A stretch of 64,000 bases of DNA from Acholoe squamosa (GCA_949317995.1 OX439046.1:41454002-41518001); one strand, 5' to 3'. Counted from the first letter of the stretch, positions 11,456-24,228 are shown. Translations and numbers: made by a program. Notes: generated from the letters alone by a model not told the origin.

Positions 11456-14374
11456 CTAAACAGATGTCGACTTAAAGATGAGCCAAATCATCTTCTCAGC
11501 TGACTCTTGGTTAGGAGCTGAGGTGCTATCATCCTCATCTTCAAGGAGCTTAAAATCGCTGGTGGTAGGGTCAATATCTAAGAGACATGAACCCAAATTA
11601 CTGGTACCTTCAGCCGAATTGTCTCCACCTGCTCCAGCAGCTGCAGCAGGAGCACTGAGCGATGACAGTTTGCCATCCCAAGTCTCCAGATGCACACCAA
11701 AACAAAGAAAGAAGAACTTGAGGTCTGCCTCCTTGAACTTATTGATATACTTCAAGTTCTCTTCGGCATGGAACTGCTTAAGCTTCTCGGCTTCCTCCTT
11801 TTTCTCTTGACAGGATTTATATACCTCTTCAACACGTTTAATTTCCTATTGCTTAATACGATCTTCCTCGCGTTTCTGCATTTCGTACACGAGGTTGAAA
11901 GTAGCTTCAGTCATATCATGCCAGTAGTCAATAGTCCTCTGTCAATAAAGAGCTTGCCATTCACTCATAAGATCGTTTTGGATCTGGCAAGTCAGTTCTT
12001 TTCTATGGTCGATGAAAGTTTCTGGATCTTGCAATCCGGGTAAGGTACTCTCCACTAATTCCATTATGTGGACCCGGGAGTCACCAATATTTGTAGTGGA
12101 CAGTGCTGTAGTGTTAACCGAGGTGGGTGTAGTTGTCTGCTCCTCTGTAGGTTCTCCAGACTTAGTATTTGATACTCCAACAGGTGGTGCTCCTGCACTA
12201 AGGTTGGTAGTTTCCTCAATCGTCACAGCACCACACCCTCATCCATGAGATGGGAGTGGTCAGGTGGACTCGCATCCAACACGGCCTTTCCCACGAGCCT
12301 TATTGAACTTGGGTCGTAGTCCCAGTGTAACATCCCTTCATGTGAAGCATACATGTGCATGGTAACCTATCCAGCGCTGACACTTGTTGTCCAGTCTGGT
12401 GCCGATCAGCTGGGTTGGCTGGTTGGAAGGGTTCCCAGCCATGTACACGTTTTTCCACACACAAAACTCGGGTTCCCATACGAGCTTCTTAACTTGGTTT
12501 GAGGAATAGCAGCCCAGCAAGTATTTCATTGAAACACTTGAGCGCTCACATCCCCGTCTTCTCCAAGCCAGTACCATGTGCTTTCTGCAGATGCAAAGCC
12601 AGGTCTCTTCGCCAATTGGTAACAAAGCTACCATTGCATAACCAACTAGGTGTATCCCTGGGTGAACACCTCAGCAAGGGTTTGTGGTGCATGTGCACTT
12701 CCATGATATGCCTTGCAAACCAAGGTTTTGATTTGTAGATCTTCTCTCCTCCAATAGAGAGCTGACAAGATTCAAAAGGACACTATTACCAGAGGGCCCC
12801 CACTGTGTCATGGCCCACTGAACCTTTGTTCTTGCTTCATAATTATACACACTACCTAATTTGGATTTGAGCTGGTCAATCCAAATCAGGTAGAATTTAT
12901 CTACTGGTGTATCATTAGGACCGGATTCTATCCACTCCTCATCATCACTATCCCCATTTTTATTGATTGTACCCGGACACATATCATGAATAGTATCATA
13001 TGCGCAGTGGGCAAAGCAACGAGGGACCCTTTCTTTGAATCCCTCTGCTGCATTCTTCTACATCCATTTTTGATTCTCATCCTTAGGGACATCTGTGGTC
13101 ATTTCTTCCCATATTGTCACTGCTTCCAAATCACTCTTGGCTGCTTTCGCTTTCGCCTCCAGAATCACCATTCGAGGCCCACTTTTCAACAGTTTTTTTT
13201 TGTGTAATGTCACAACTGTTGTGACTGCAGCTGAGACACTGGTGGTTACAGTGGTCACTGAGGCACCCGGATTAACCATGGTGACTACGACAGAAGTAGG
13301 GGTAGGAGCCTTTGGATTATCCTTCTCCACCTTCTTCTTCCCCTTCTTTCCAGGTCGACCAGAGGAATCAGGGCTAGAGTCCTTTCTGTCAGACCTCTTT
13401 CCTCTTCCCCTGGTGCTCCTTTGTCTACCAGTGAACATATCAGTATCAGTAGAGGCTTCCACCTTCTGCTGAGCCTGTTGCTTTTGCTGGGCTAGGCGGA
13501 CGACGGCTAATTCCTTCTGCTGTTGTGTGACCTCCCTTCTCTTCTCATCAACTGCAGCCTTCTGCCAGGCAATAACCTTATCCGAGACCACCAAACCGGC
13601 TGCCTCCGGGATATTAGCACCCAGTTCAGTGGTGGATTTGGACCTTTCCATGGCAATCCGAAATTCCTTATCTTCGAAGTCACACTGGGCTTACGAACCA
13701 AACGTTTCGTTTGACCAGTGTCGACTTAACCAGACGTAATCGTAGAGTCTGTGTCCATTTCAGATTCAGTCTCTGATTGCTGGCTTATTTTACGGGACAT
13801 CCAGTCGGCCACTATATCAGCAGGGGCGAGTTCCTCCCTAACCATTATAGCTATGGTGAGGCATTGGTAATTCCGTAGCCATGAGACCAGCATGTTTTCT
13901 GTCGATAATCAAGGACCTAAAGTCCTCGGGTATTCAACCGGATTTGACTGGGACCTCTGCCTTGGGTCCAATACCAAATAGAGATTGGTGCATTGGGATA
14001 TTAGTCCCAAAACTTATGTAGACCATTCCCCCACTCTCATCGACGTGAGCAAGGCGTTCTGTCTTGGTCTTGTATCCCGGTGGGTAGAGTGGGATATTCT
14101 CATCTGGCGTTGCCTCGGTAGGGTCCACTGGGCTTGATGCAGACACTGCAAAGCCCGGAGGTGATGGAGAAGGCATCTTGTCCCGGGCTGAGTCAACTGT
14201 AGACAATGCAGCAAGGTTGCTGGTGGCTTCCTTCACTTCTAGATCACCTGTGTGTCCAGCATCAGAGGTATCCATTGTTTCCTCCACCCGAGACTCGGTC
14301 ACCAGTACTTCGTGTTCGTCCAACTTAATGTTGGCAGTAGCTTGACGTGCAGCGTCAATCGTTCCCTGTGTCAT
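11456..14374 (-). pseudogene. decayed ~970-codon reading frame of unknown function, downstream of integrase
   Basis: The ORF segments 14374-13934, 13651-13058, 12982-12671, 12634-12338, 12226-11942 and 11755-11456 all share one reading frame. They are separated by single stop codons: TGA at 13936, 12673, 12340, 12262, 12241 and 11944, and TAG at 13060 and 11848. The exception is 13930-13660, where the coherent frame shifts. Predicted layout: acidic Ser/Pro/Thr-rich N-terminus; a Gln-rich helical segment (QQQKELAVVRLAQQKQQAQQ); a basic patch (RGRGKRSDRK, GKKGKKK); a Thr/Val-rich linker; a Trp/Cys-rich globular-looking region (13060-12340); a Thr-rich stretch; a charged coil; an acidic tail. 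There is no CCHC knuckle, no obvious transmembrane segment and no recognised domain. It could be a third ORF of the retrotransposon whose pol lies at 15049-21870, or the Gag of a separate element. Confidence 0.6.
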
Positions 14375-15048
14375 GACAGCGGAAAGCCTTCCAATAGTAA
14401 ATTGGCACTAATATAGTTGGATTCCTCCCAAAGGATTTGTCCAACAAAACACACTTTATGCGGCTATCAGCTGCGGTTTCCTTAAAAAGCAACTAGAGAG
14501 GACGATATGGCATCTACACACCACGAGTCCACCCTAGTTATAACGAGGACAAACCAAGATGGCGTCAAGTCTTGCATCTCGCAAGATCTTGCTGTAATTT
14601 ATCCGGTGACCTATTTACCGCTTTTCCCGCTATCTCAACGTTTTCTAGACCCGAATAGGAACTCAAATCAGTCCAGTCGTATACTACAATCAGGATAGTA
14701 TCATCTGGAGCTTAGCCATAGTATACATTGCAAAAAGCAGATACATGTACTGGTTAATCTGACCGCCACTCCCGGGATACTCCATCAAGGAAATATACAG
14801 TCGGCATCTTGACCTGCTGCATACACATATTACACACACACAAAAAGACAGCACACGGACATTACACTTGTTGTGTACAGAGTTAGGTTATGGCAGCCCT
14901 TTCTCTCAATCTGGGACTGTGTCTGACACCCTTTGTCAGCATTTTATTTATCCTGGTATTATACATAGCCTTTTCTGGGTTCAGCTTAGCCACAGCAGGA
15001 CCCTTCCTGTGTACAGCAACTTCACTCAGCGAGACATTTTACCACTTA
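14375..15048. other. non-coding stretch between integrase and the unknown ORF
   Basis: No ORF of note on the minus strand. There is no convincing polypurine tract or LTR, so the ownership of the downstream ORF is unresolved. Confidence 0.35.
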
Positions 15049-16187
15049 TTACGTTTTTGGCCATTTTAGACCCATCTTCTTCTTATTAGAAGTTTCATTT
15101 TGCTTAGGATGCTTCCTAGGCCGCCCTTTAGAACGTTTCTCAGACATTACCATATCTACTATCTTCAGTGTTGGTCCTGGGGTTTGATATCCGAACTCTC
15201 TTTCTGCTGCCTCTTGGCCCTTCCAATGTCTGAGCTTTTCTACATTAGTTGTAATCTCTCTACCAGTGTAGCAATCCTTCATTATCAAGGTAGATTCCGA
15301 GACAATGCTTATAACTCTGAATGGCCCTTCCCAAGGGGTTACCAGTTTTAACCTCTCAAGTGGCTCATAGTATCTTAACACCTTATCCCCAATATTAAAG
15401 TGTCTACGCTTTACATTGGTATCATAGCCAACCTTTTGCCATTTAGCATTCTTAAGTAGTTCATTTCCAACAACTTAGTATGCCTGCTTGAATCTATCCT
15501 GTAATGATTTTACAAACGGCAGTGTACATGGGGCTTCAGGGTTAATTTCTACTACCCCATAAACCAAATCGGCAGGCATTATAATGTCTTCGCAGAAGAC
15601 CAAGAGGTTAGGCATACAGTTAGTAGATGAATGGGCAGTGTTGTTATAGGCATGTACCACAAACTCACACTGTACGTCCCAGTCGTCATTTTGGCTATTT
15701 ACCAAGGGTTTCAAGACTTGAATTAGAGTCCTTATCACTGTGCATCATTAGGGGAACGCCCAAATGTAACACCGAACCCTTTACTAATGCCTCAGCACAC
15801 ATAGCGGCTTTATGATTGGGTAAGAGGAACACCCGAGTATACTTGGTATAATAGTCGGTTACAACCATCATACATGTATTCTCCCTGGGCATTGTCTTGA
15901 ATCCACTGATGATGTCAACAGCAATATGAGCAAATGGAACACCAAACAATTCTTGGGATAATAATAGTAATTTACTCAAGCCCGATCCTGGCTTGTTTTT
16001 GCAACAATCAGGACAGGTTGCGATCCACTGTAGTAGATCACTTCTCCTCCCCTGCCAGTAATAACATCTTTTAAGGCGTTCTATGGATCTATTTTTTCCC
16101 AAAATGCCCACTCGTTTGGTGGCCATGGCAATAGTACATGACATCTCTCCTCATAGAGGTAGGGATAACTATTTGCAATATAGTCCA
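15049..16187 (-). pseudogene. Ty3/gypsy integrase, C-terminal half of pol, broken
   Basis: Minus-strand order: a zinc-binding region (CPDC preceded by His residues, ~16130-16000), the start of the core (HIAVDIISGF at ~15920, first catalytic Asp; MMHSD at ~15745, second Asp), then a jump to the post-core segment VIRTLIQVLKPLVNSQ (15735 onward), and a C-terminal domain (15381-15049, TPWEGPFRVISIV, basic tail GRPRKHPKQ). The stretch that should hold the catalytic Glu between the second Asp and RTLIQ is missing, and the frame changes there, so an internal deletion of roughly 40 codons is inferred. Integrase inserts the retrotransposon cDNA; this copy cannot. Upstream, the frame is interrupted by the 16188-19577 insertion and resumes at 19578. 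Confidence 0.8.
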
Positions 16188-17656
16188 GTAGATATAGCAT
16201 GAACATTGGCACTTCTGGCGGCAAGCATGAAAAGTTCCATACAGGGGTTTTCGATCATGCTAAATCCATTTCTAAGTGGAAACATCAATTTAGACTAACG
16301 TTTCTACTTCTAAAGCAGCTTTGAAAATAAAAAAAGTAAAAAATTAGCATTTTTATTACACGAAAAAAATCTGTCTTAAAAAGGAGACACATACAAAGCC
16401 TAAACGGATACGAAATGATACTAACTACACATATGAATTATCTAGGGTCCAAACCACCAATATTGTGTGATGCTTTTGAATACTTATGCCCTACCTCAAA
16501 TCTTAAAGGCCCAATTAGATAGGCGCATGGACCGAAAGAGCAGTATGTAGATTATTATTCATCATGCATGCATATCATCAAAGGTAAATACATAGTTCCA
16601 CTCTAGATGACCCTTGAATATCCGGGGGATTCAATAGTACAAGATGCCTTTGTATATTTGGGCCCTATAAAACCCTAATCAGAAAGGTTCTGAACAACCC
16701 ACAGCAAAATGCATTAGAAAATCTGAAAGATTTGAAAAAAAATTGTATCACATACTTGATGCACTATTCTCTCATCCCAATATTAGAAAATAACCAGCAA
16801 AAAAAAAGTCACTTTTTCTAATACATTACTCATATATAATTTGACCCTTTGCCAGGTCCATAGCAACCAGGGTTCTGCTCCCGAGAATATGTATGTAGAC
16901 ATTAAGGATATCGCCGATACTAATTATATCGAAATATTGCTAATACCGTGTGGGCGGTAGGAGCTGTAGCCTGTAGGAGGGGGTTAGGGGAGTTCTTACC
17001 GGCCCCTGGAGGTAGTGAACGGCTGGAGGTGCAGGGTGGGGGGGGGTAGGTGAGTTGTTAACGGCCCCTGGACGTAGTGTAAACGACTGGAGGTACAGGA
17101 TGGTGGGGGTGGGGTTGGTGAGTTGTTAACAGCCCCAGGACGTAGTGAGGGTGGCAGGAGACAGAGGAGGGGCTTACGGAGGTTCTCTTTGTGCCAAGGA
17201 TCTTAATCCTCTCGAACTCAACTGTCCCCTACTAAATTCAAATAGGTTTTGCTACCTTTCCCTAATAAGTCAGATGTTGGAATATTGAGACCAACTGTCG
17301 TGATAATTGAAATAGGGGAAAAGTAGATATCAATGACATCCCTATTAGACATGAACTTTCAATAACAAGGTCGATACTAAATGCAGCCCTGGAAGTGACA
17401 TTTCATATCTGTATATATAACCCATGCGTGTGAAATATACTACCAATGAAAATCTATTTAACATGTTCTGTCGGCAGAAGCATAGCTTATATGTATAATG
17501 TCTCTCATAAAATAACAGACTGATGAGTCCATGAGGGAGGGGTGTAGTCAGACAGGTAGTAGGATGGGGGAAGCAAAACAGGGTAACTGGAGTGAAAGTG
17601 CTGAGAGGAGAGAGGGTTGGGGCAGTCATGTATCCAGGCAGGGTGGTCCAAGTAGG

Positions 17657-17696
<40 letters not shown>

Positions 17697-19577
17697 GAGA
17701 AAAAAAGGCCCAAGCAATGACTTCTCCCCTGTTTTGCAGCAAGCTAATAGGTTATAGAATTAATTCATAAGTTTTCATGAATTGGGGAATGCTTCCCAGT
17801 ATGACTCACACTAAGAGGATTGATTCTGAGTGTAAGGTGAGAAGTTAGTTCTGAGCAGCAGAACAGCCAGGAACTGGAAGGTGAGTTACGTCAGTGAGAA
17901 TCCGATTCTGATTCTTTTCGCAATAGCCTCCAGGTGTTCAAGTTGACGGGGATTAGTAGTGGTGCCCAGCCCCCCCCCCCAACTCCCTTTTTATCCCTAT
18001 GTTCCTGCCAATGTCTGTCTGCCTCCCACCTTCCTTCATGATCTTTGTTGTTTATTATGTATACATAATGACAGTATCTGCGAAAAGGGCCCTTAGTGCA
18101 GGGAACATTGAGGTCCCTATTCCCAGTACATGTCACTATAGGGATGTCATCGATATTCACAATATCTAAATATTGCCAAAATGGTGATGATGAGTGACAT
18201 ATCAACATTGCCATGATATCAATATAAAATGACCTAATTTCTTTATATTTTCAAAATTCTTTAGTGGAAAATGAAATAATCAGACAAATATGGGCATATT
18301 TGGTATCAAATAAAAGCATGTGGCGTTCTCAATTCAATGAGATAGAGATAACATGTATTCTTGTTAGTTTGTAAACCATATCTACGACAACAATTCCCCT
18401 GGGTGCTGAAGAAAATAATTATCTTGTAAAATCAGCCCCATATGTTCACCTCCCCTTCCCCCCACACACCTTCAATGCTACACTCTTAGAAATAGTTTTG
18501 AAGCTACCAGGCATCTTCTTAAGAAAATAATTGCGAAATCCTCCTGTCCTGCTGATCTTCAAAAGATATTTCTTTACGATTTTGGCCTTCAAAATTCGTA
18601 GCAATTATGAATTCTGTGTGCTCGAGCCTAAGTTCATGCTGAGATTGGCTTGTATCCACCACGACCCATCTCAAACTTCCAACCATGTACCCACTTTCAA
18701 TTTCCTACATATTTCCTCAGTTATCCCCTATTAAAATAATAAGGAACCCTGGGTTATATACAGATAAGGAATGTCACTTCCAAGGCTTCGTATGATACAC
18801 CTGTCTTAGATAATGCGAAAAAATGGGTAGAATGCAGGGTGTCATAAGGCCCCCTTGCCCAGTACATATCACATATATATTGTTATTTACAAATTTATAA
18901 ATATGGAATAGGCCTACCAGGTAGTCAGATATTAAATTTTGTGCACAACATCCAGCCCAGTCTTCCCATAACACCGAGCGTGACACATAGAATGATGCTG
19001 AATGAAAGTTCTTTTGACAAGTTAAATGAACATAGGTTCAGGTCACATTCTGAATTTTGATCAACATTGAATAGAAGTTTTCTGTAATAATATTTTGACT
19101 AAACCATTTTCAAACGTTAAATATTAATTAATAGGTATTTAATGTTTTTGTTACCTGGGGTTGGACTGTATTCCATTCCTTACATATCAGTAGAGATGCA
19201 GTAATTATGTATTACAAATTATATTTGCCTGCTTGGCAGAAAAAGGTTTTTTTAACAATGAAAAATGTTATTTTTTTTTCTGTTCCGACATTTTTTTTTT
19301 GCTTTTACGTTAGAAATGTTTGCCAAACCTTTATCAAACGTTTTGAAATTTTCTTTTGCAAATGGGTATCTGCTTCTGTTGTGTCTTATGCTCTATGACT
19401 TGTTTCATTAGTATTTTCAAACATTTTAATTTTGAACTAATTTTTCAGGAAGAAAAAGATTTTAAAATCAATGTTTACACTTAGAAATGGATTCAGCATA
19501 TCTGAAAACCCTCAGAGGCAAATTTGCATGCTTGCTGCCAGATGTGCCAATGTTGGCTGAAATTCCAGCTATATCTA
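16188..19577. mobile_element. 3.4-kb non-autonomous DNA element with ~100-bp imperfect TIRs, inserted in pol
   Basis: The left end (16188: GTAGATATAGC) and right end (GCTATATCTAC to 19578) are inverted copies. Inverted similarity continues inward for ~100 bp, with shared blocks ACATTGGCAC, GCAAGCATG, GGGTTTTC and ATCCATTTCTAAGTG. Removing the segment joins the retrotransposon frame exactly across a TGG codon (minus strand ...GTG TGG ACT ATA...). CA or CCA is left as a 2-3 bp duplication. The interior has no transposase ORF. It carries ~70-bp G-rich tandem repeats (16980-17150), a (GA)n run (17657-17700) and a copy of a dispersed repeat (~17870-17935). The superfamily is not assigned. Confidence 0.7.
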
Positions 19578-21870
19578 CCACACTAATAGTTTATTACCAG
19601 TAAACAAAGTCTTCCACCTGCACAATTCACCATCTCAGATCTCTAGCTCGGTCCATTGAGCTATAAATCGTCTTGTTTCTCTATCTTCCAAGGATAACAA
19701 TGGCCAAACTGGCTTAATACCTTTCTGTAAATATTCCAAAATGCATATAGTAGTTGTATCAGACTGTTGAAACTTCTTAATAGTCTCTGGGGACCAATCA
19801 AGATAGCGACATACAGCCTCCTTCAAAGGGATCCAAGGTGTAGTAACCCTGCCACCACCGCATTGTGAGCACCACAGTCCTCACAATTAACATTTTGGCA
19901 CTTTCAGATAGGCCTTTTTGACAAGGCATCGGCATTGATGTGCTTGTCCCCGGGATGGTGTTCAATTTGCTTATGCTCTAATTCGAATTCGGATAAATGA
20001 GCTCATCATGCAATCATCCCCTTGGTGTCCTTAAAATTATGAAGCCACCTTAGAGACAAATGATCCACTCTTGGTAGAGGATTGGTAAAGTCAGTTCCCC
20101 TAAAGGAAATGCTGAAACTTCTTAGTATATACTACTATGGCAAGTAACTCCCTTTTAGTAGTACAATAATTACGCTGTGTTGCTGGCGAATGCTATGGGA
20201 ATTTCAACTCTGTCTTGGACCTGAGAGAGAACACCCCCTATAGCATCATTACTTGCATCAGTGTCTAGTATGAAATGTTCCTCGGGTGTGGTTCTAAACA
20301 AATCTTTTATTTTCCTAAAAGATTTTTCATGCTCATTGCCCCAAGGGAAAGGTTCCTGAGCCCTTCCAGGTGCCCAATGAGCTAGGCATTGCATTGGAAA
20401 GCTAACATGTGAATAGTACGGTATAAAGTCAAGATAATAGGAACAAAATCCTAAAAAACAACCTTATCTCTCTAGCAAACGTTGGTCTTCCCCACTTTTC
20501 AACAGCTTCCAGTTTTTCTGGATCTGCACTTATTCTTCCTAAGTATGTGATTTCTTAAACAATTTATATTTCTTAGGCTTTAGTTTAAGACCATTTTAAA
20601 GAATCCTATCTAGTACCAATTGTAGATTAGCCTGACATTCCTTGAATGACTTGCCGAAAACGACAACATCGTCCAAGTAAACCAATCATTTCTTCCATAA
20701 CAGATCAATAAGCAAGGATTCCATCATAGCCTCGAATGTAGCAGGGGCGTTACAAAATCTGAAAGGTAAGACATTATATTGAAATAGTCCCAAGTGACTA
20801 GAGAAAGCATTTTTTTCTATGTCCTTCGTATGCATTGGTATTTGCCAATACCCAGATTGTAAATCTAGGGTACAAAACCACTGATTCCCACCCAAGCTAT
20901 CTAAAGTTTCATCTATCCTTGGTAGAGGATACAAATTCTTCTTTCTTAATCAGTTTAGTTTACATTAGTCAACACAGAAACGGATGGTACCGTCTTTCTT
21001 TGTAGTCATACATACGGAGCTAGACCAAGGGCTTGTGCTTGGCACAATAACCCTGAGTTCTAGTTGCTTATGTATTTCTTATGGTATCTTAAAGGGTTTC
21101 GCATCGCCGACATCAATGGTGTGCAATACCTTGTCAGTTCTCCCCAAGGGTCCTCCTTCCGTTCCAAATGCACTTTCATACTGCTCTAGAAGTTCCTGTA
21201 GCTGCCTTTTATCCTCTGTATTTGTTAAGTGTGATTCATCTATCAGTTTCTTAAATTTTTCGTCCAAAGGATGCTTACTAACAGGTTTAATTGGTTCCTG
21301 AAACTTGGCCTCTGCTGAGTTCATGATTCCTACACTATCACCTCGTTTCAGGTAAACCATTGAACCAGTTCGGTTAGTCATAGGTAGTACAGGCCAGGCT
21401 GCACTTCCTACTAACGTATCCACTGAATCTAGGCCAATGCTGGATAGATATATCGTATCAGGTTTGAATACTCAACTTTACCCTTCTGTACCACTGATCC
21501 AGCACCTAGCACATCACAAGTAGTACCCAGAGGGATCTTCACCGTGTGTATCACCAATGCTATTGACGACACTTGTCGCAATACACATTGTACATGCAAG
21601 CCATAGGGGTTCCGTATACTCATTATACCATCCCTCGGATCCAACATTGCCCCATACAAGCTCGCAAAATCCAAACCGAGGATTCCATCATCACCAACCT
21701 CTAGGTGAAAGAACAAATTCTTTGCCCCCTATGAGGATAGGCATAAAAGTCCTCCCAAAGGTCTGCATACTGCTACCATTGGCCGTACAGGCATTTACAC
21801 CAAGATTCAATCTGAGTCCTCTTAAAAACTACAGACAAGGATGACTTGGGGGAAGGCGTGTCCCAAACAC
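19578..21870 (-). pseudogene. Ty3/gypsy pol: protease, reverse transcriptase, RNase H, start of integrase
   Basis: On the minus strand, 21850-21430 is the body of the retroviral-type aspartic protease (TFGRTFMPILIGG, then DGILGLDFASL). The D-T-G active-site segment is not seen. 21423-21079 is the linker before RT. 20934-20686 is the RT palm (WFCTLDLQSGYWQIPM, FSSHLGLFQYNVLPF, NAPATFE), followed after a TGA by LVYLDDVVVFGKSF, the YxDD catalytic motif. 20394-20170 is RNase H (LDTDASNDAIGGVLSQ). 19826-19635 leads into integrase. Several stops and frameshifts make it non-functional. It is close in sequence to the pol fragment at 50370-52640 (same ATFEAMME and LLWKK motifs). It continues after the 16188-19577 insertion as the integrase. 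Confidence 0.85.
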
Positions 21871-22055
21871 TCAAAATCAACTCCTTGATCCATCCTTCCT
21901 CTCCCCTAATGCGGCCACTCGCCTCTTTGTCTCTTCTGTCAACTACTGTTCCACTAGGGTGCCTGGCCCTGGAGGGTGAACTGGGGTGCGCTCCTTAGGG
22001 ATCATGGCCTGGCAGAATTGTTAGCATACACCAGCTGATTGCACTGTTGCTTACT

Positions 22056-22738
22056 CTATTCAATCACCTTGGTTTCATTCATACCTGGATTTGGAGATGG
22101 ACCAGGGGGCAGGGGATTTGGTGGAGGTTGAGGTGTAACTCTGGAACCTCCATGGGCTGTACCTCCTCCCCATGCTGGTCCCACCAAACCCGGATCCTCC
22201 CGAGCTGGTTCCAGCAGTAGTATGCCCCATGGTATAGTAAGCGTTTGATCCACTGGCACCTGCAGACCCGGGGGTTCCCCCAGTCTGACCATGCCTCCAG
22301 CCTGTCCCACATAGACATGGAACCCATTTGATTCCACACTCCCATCAGAGATTTCTCCAGTTACCATATCTGGATCAACTGGTATCTGATGTACAATGGG
22401 CACTTCACTTATTCTAACTGTTCGAGCTTTACCATCAGGGTCTCGGGTCCATATATAGACTCCGTCTTGCCCCACATTTCGAGTCGCATTATCATTTACA
22501 AAAGGATTATATGCACTCGCTTTTGATTTAGGGGTATAGCAGGTACTGAAATCACCTTGCTTCACAGATCCTTGCTTCACAGAGTAGCAACACTTGCTGT
22601 CAGATTCCTCTGTTCCTCCTTTAACTGAGCGTTCTCGGATATGATTTCCTTCTGGACATTCTCATTATCCTGAACAGCTCTGTTCCTTTCCTGTTGACCA
22701 GCTAATGCCTCTTTATTTAAAGTTAATATGTTGATCGA
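22056..22738 (-). pseudogene. Gag remnant of the same retrotransposon
   Basis: The 174-codon minus ORF 22580-22056 ends in a Pro/Gly-rich tail (PPPNPLPPGPSPNPG). Upstream of a TGA it continues to 22738 as a Glu/Asn/Gln-rich coiled coil (ENVQKEIISENAQLKEEQ). Coiled coil followed by proline-rich tail is the same order as the Gag-like frame at 1-1384, and DNE-x-[VI] heptads are shared. The N-terminal part and any 5' LTR are missing. The match to retroelement sequence stops abruptly at 22738. It lies ~200 bp 5' of the protease. Confidence 0.55.
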
Positions 22739-24228
22739 GTGTACCCGTAATATAATAATGTCATACTAGTAATTATGCATGATCAAGTTGTCATATGAGA
22801 AATATCATATGACTAGTGGTGTATGGAGTAAATACATCAAGCTCTCATAAATAGTGTTATTTCCAGTTATCACTGGTTTATTCAGCTTTAGGCAACATGT
22901 AAGAAATATCAATCACACAGTAGTTAGTATGTAGGTAATTTGCACATACAGTAAATATACAATAGTTTATAAAGTATAATGTTCTGTTCCACTCCACCTG
23001 TGAGGTAATAATAATACAGTGTCCAGCATAGTTCTAGGTGGGTTCCCACACCTAGCTCCTGACCTGCTGCTTAGAGGAATAATGTAATAATGAATAACTT
23101 TACCCTCTGGTGGATGTCTTGAGGAAGATACCCTCTGGCCACTAATGATGGAAACCAATGCCTGTCTAGCATAGTTTCACCATAGTGCAGTGGTATAGCA
23201 GGTAGCAGGAGATGACTGGAGATGTTACCTCTGGAGCTGTTCTGGAGATTCTGCCTTCTAGGAGGTGCAGCCAGGCTATTTGTAGCAAATCTTGGCATTG
23301 CACCTCAGACTGACTGGGGCCAGTGGCATCTGCCTAACTCTGCAATTGTTTGAGGGGAGTCTTTCATGTGTCACTGGGTGCACAAAGGACCCCCATGGAT
23401 GCCGCTGCGTCCCCCATTGTCTTGGTCGATTCTGTGACTTCAAACCCCCATATCTCAGAAGTTTACGCCGTTACAACCGCCATTTTGGGCATGCGCAGAG
23501 TTGAATATGCCAAGTTTATAATGCCTGCTTGATAGGCGCGTAACTCGTGCCGGTTCGTCTGTAGTGCATTCGGAGGTCGAATCCGTCTCTATGGCGTAAT
23601 TCCTTAATAATAGAAGTTCCGCCTTGATCTTAGGCTCATTTTGACTGTCTTATTATGGGCTTTCCATAAATGTTTTGATATTTGACCTAGGTTGCTCAGG
23701 AGCGACGCTAGAGCGACCGGACGGTTATGGCGTCGTGCTTATGTAACCTATTGTTCAGTTATTAGAGTGCTCAGACACTCATGACGGCGTCTGCGGTGCC
23801 CAGGCACCCATGACGGCCGGTTGCATTCACTTACAACTTATTAGTTTGTGCACTGAACCATGAGGTCGCACACTGAGACCCTCAGGTTTATTATATTGTG
23901 CAGTGAACCATTAGGTCGGACCCTTTGATGTCATAACCTCTGTCTAACTGACCTGGCTGGTGTGCAGTGGGGCATGAACGCTCTTATACAAAGTTTGAGC
24001 GCTCTTATAGCTCTTAGAACCAACCTATGTATTAATTTCTTAGATATTCTTTGATTAATACAGTAATATGTTACAATTTATCGAATAATAAAATGGTATA
24101 TGATAATAACTAGTATTAACCGTTGATAATAATTACATATATTAATAAATGTGTACCAGTAATATAATAAATAGTATTTAACTGTTGAATAATTACATAA
24201 TTATAAATGTGGAAAAAGGAGAAGACAG
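22739..24228. other. unassigned stretch 5' of the Gag remnant
   Basis: No convincing gene. TGTACC(C/A)GTAATATAATAA occurs twice in direct orientation (22742 and 24151) but is not followed by longer similarity. 23470-23505 has a GCCATTTTGGGCATGCGCA motif pair that is repeated elsewhere in the window. Confidence 0.35.

Noticed and set aside
17505-17770. ORFs rich in Leu-Ser or Arg-Glu
   Set aside because: Produced by the (GA)n microsatellite.
23540-23595. tRNA- or SINE-like B-box (AGGTCGAATCC)
   Set aside because: No matching A-box or cloverleaf could be drawn.
22742-24175. direct repeats TGTACC-GTAATATAATAA as a pair of LTR starts
   Set aside because: Similarity ends after ~20 bp; no LTR content in common.
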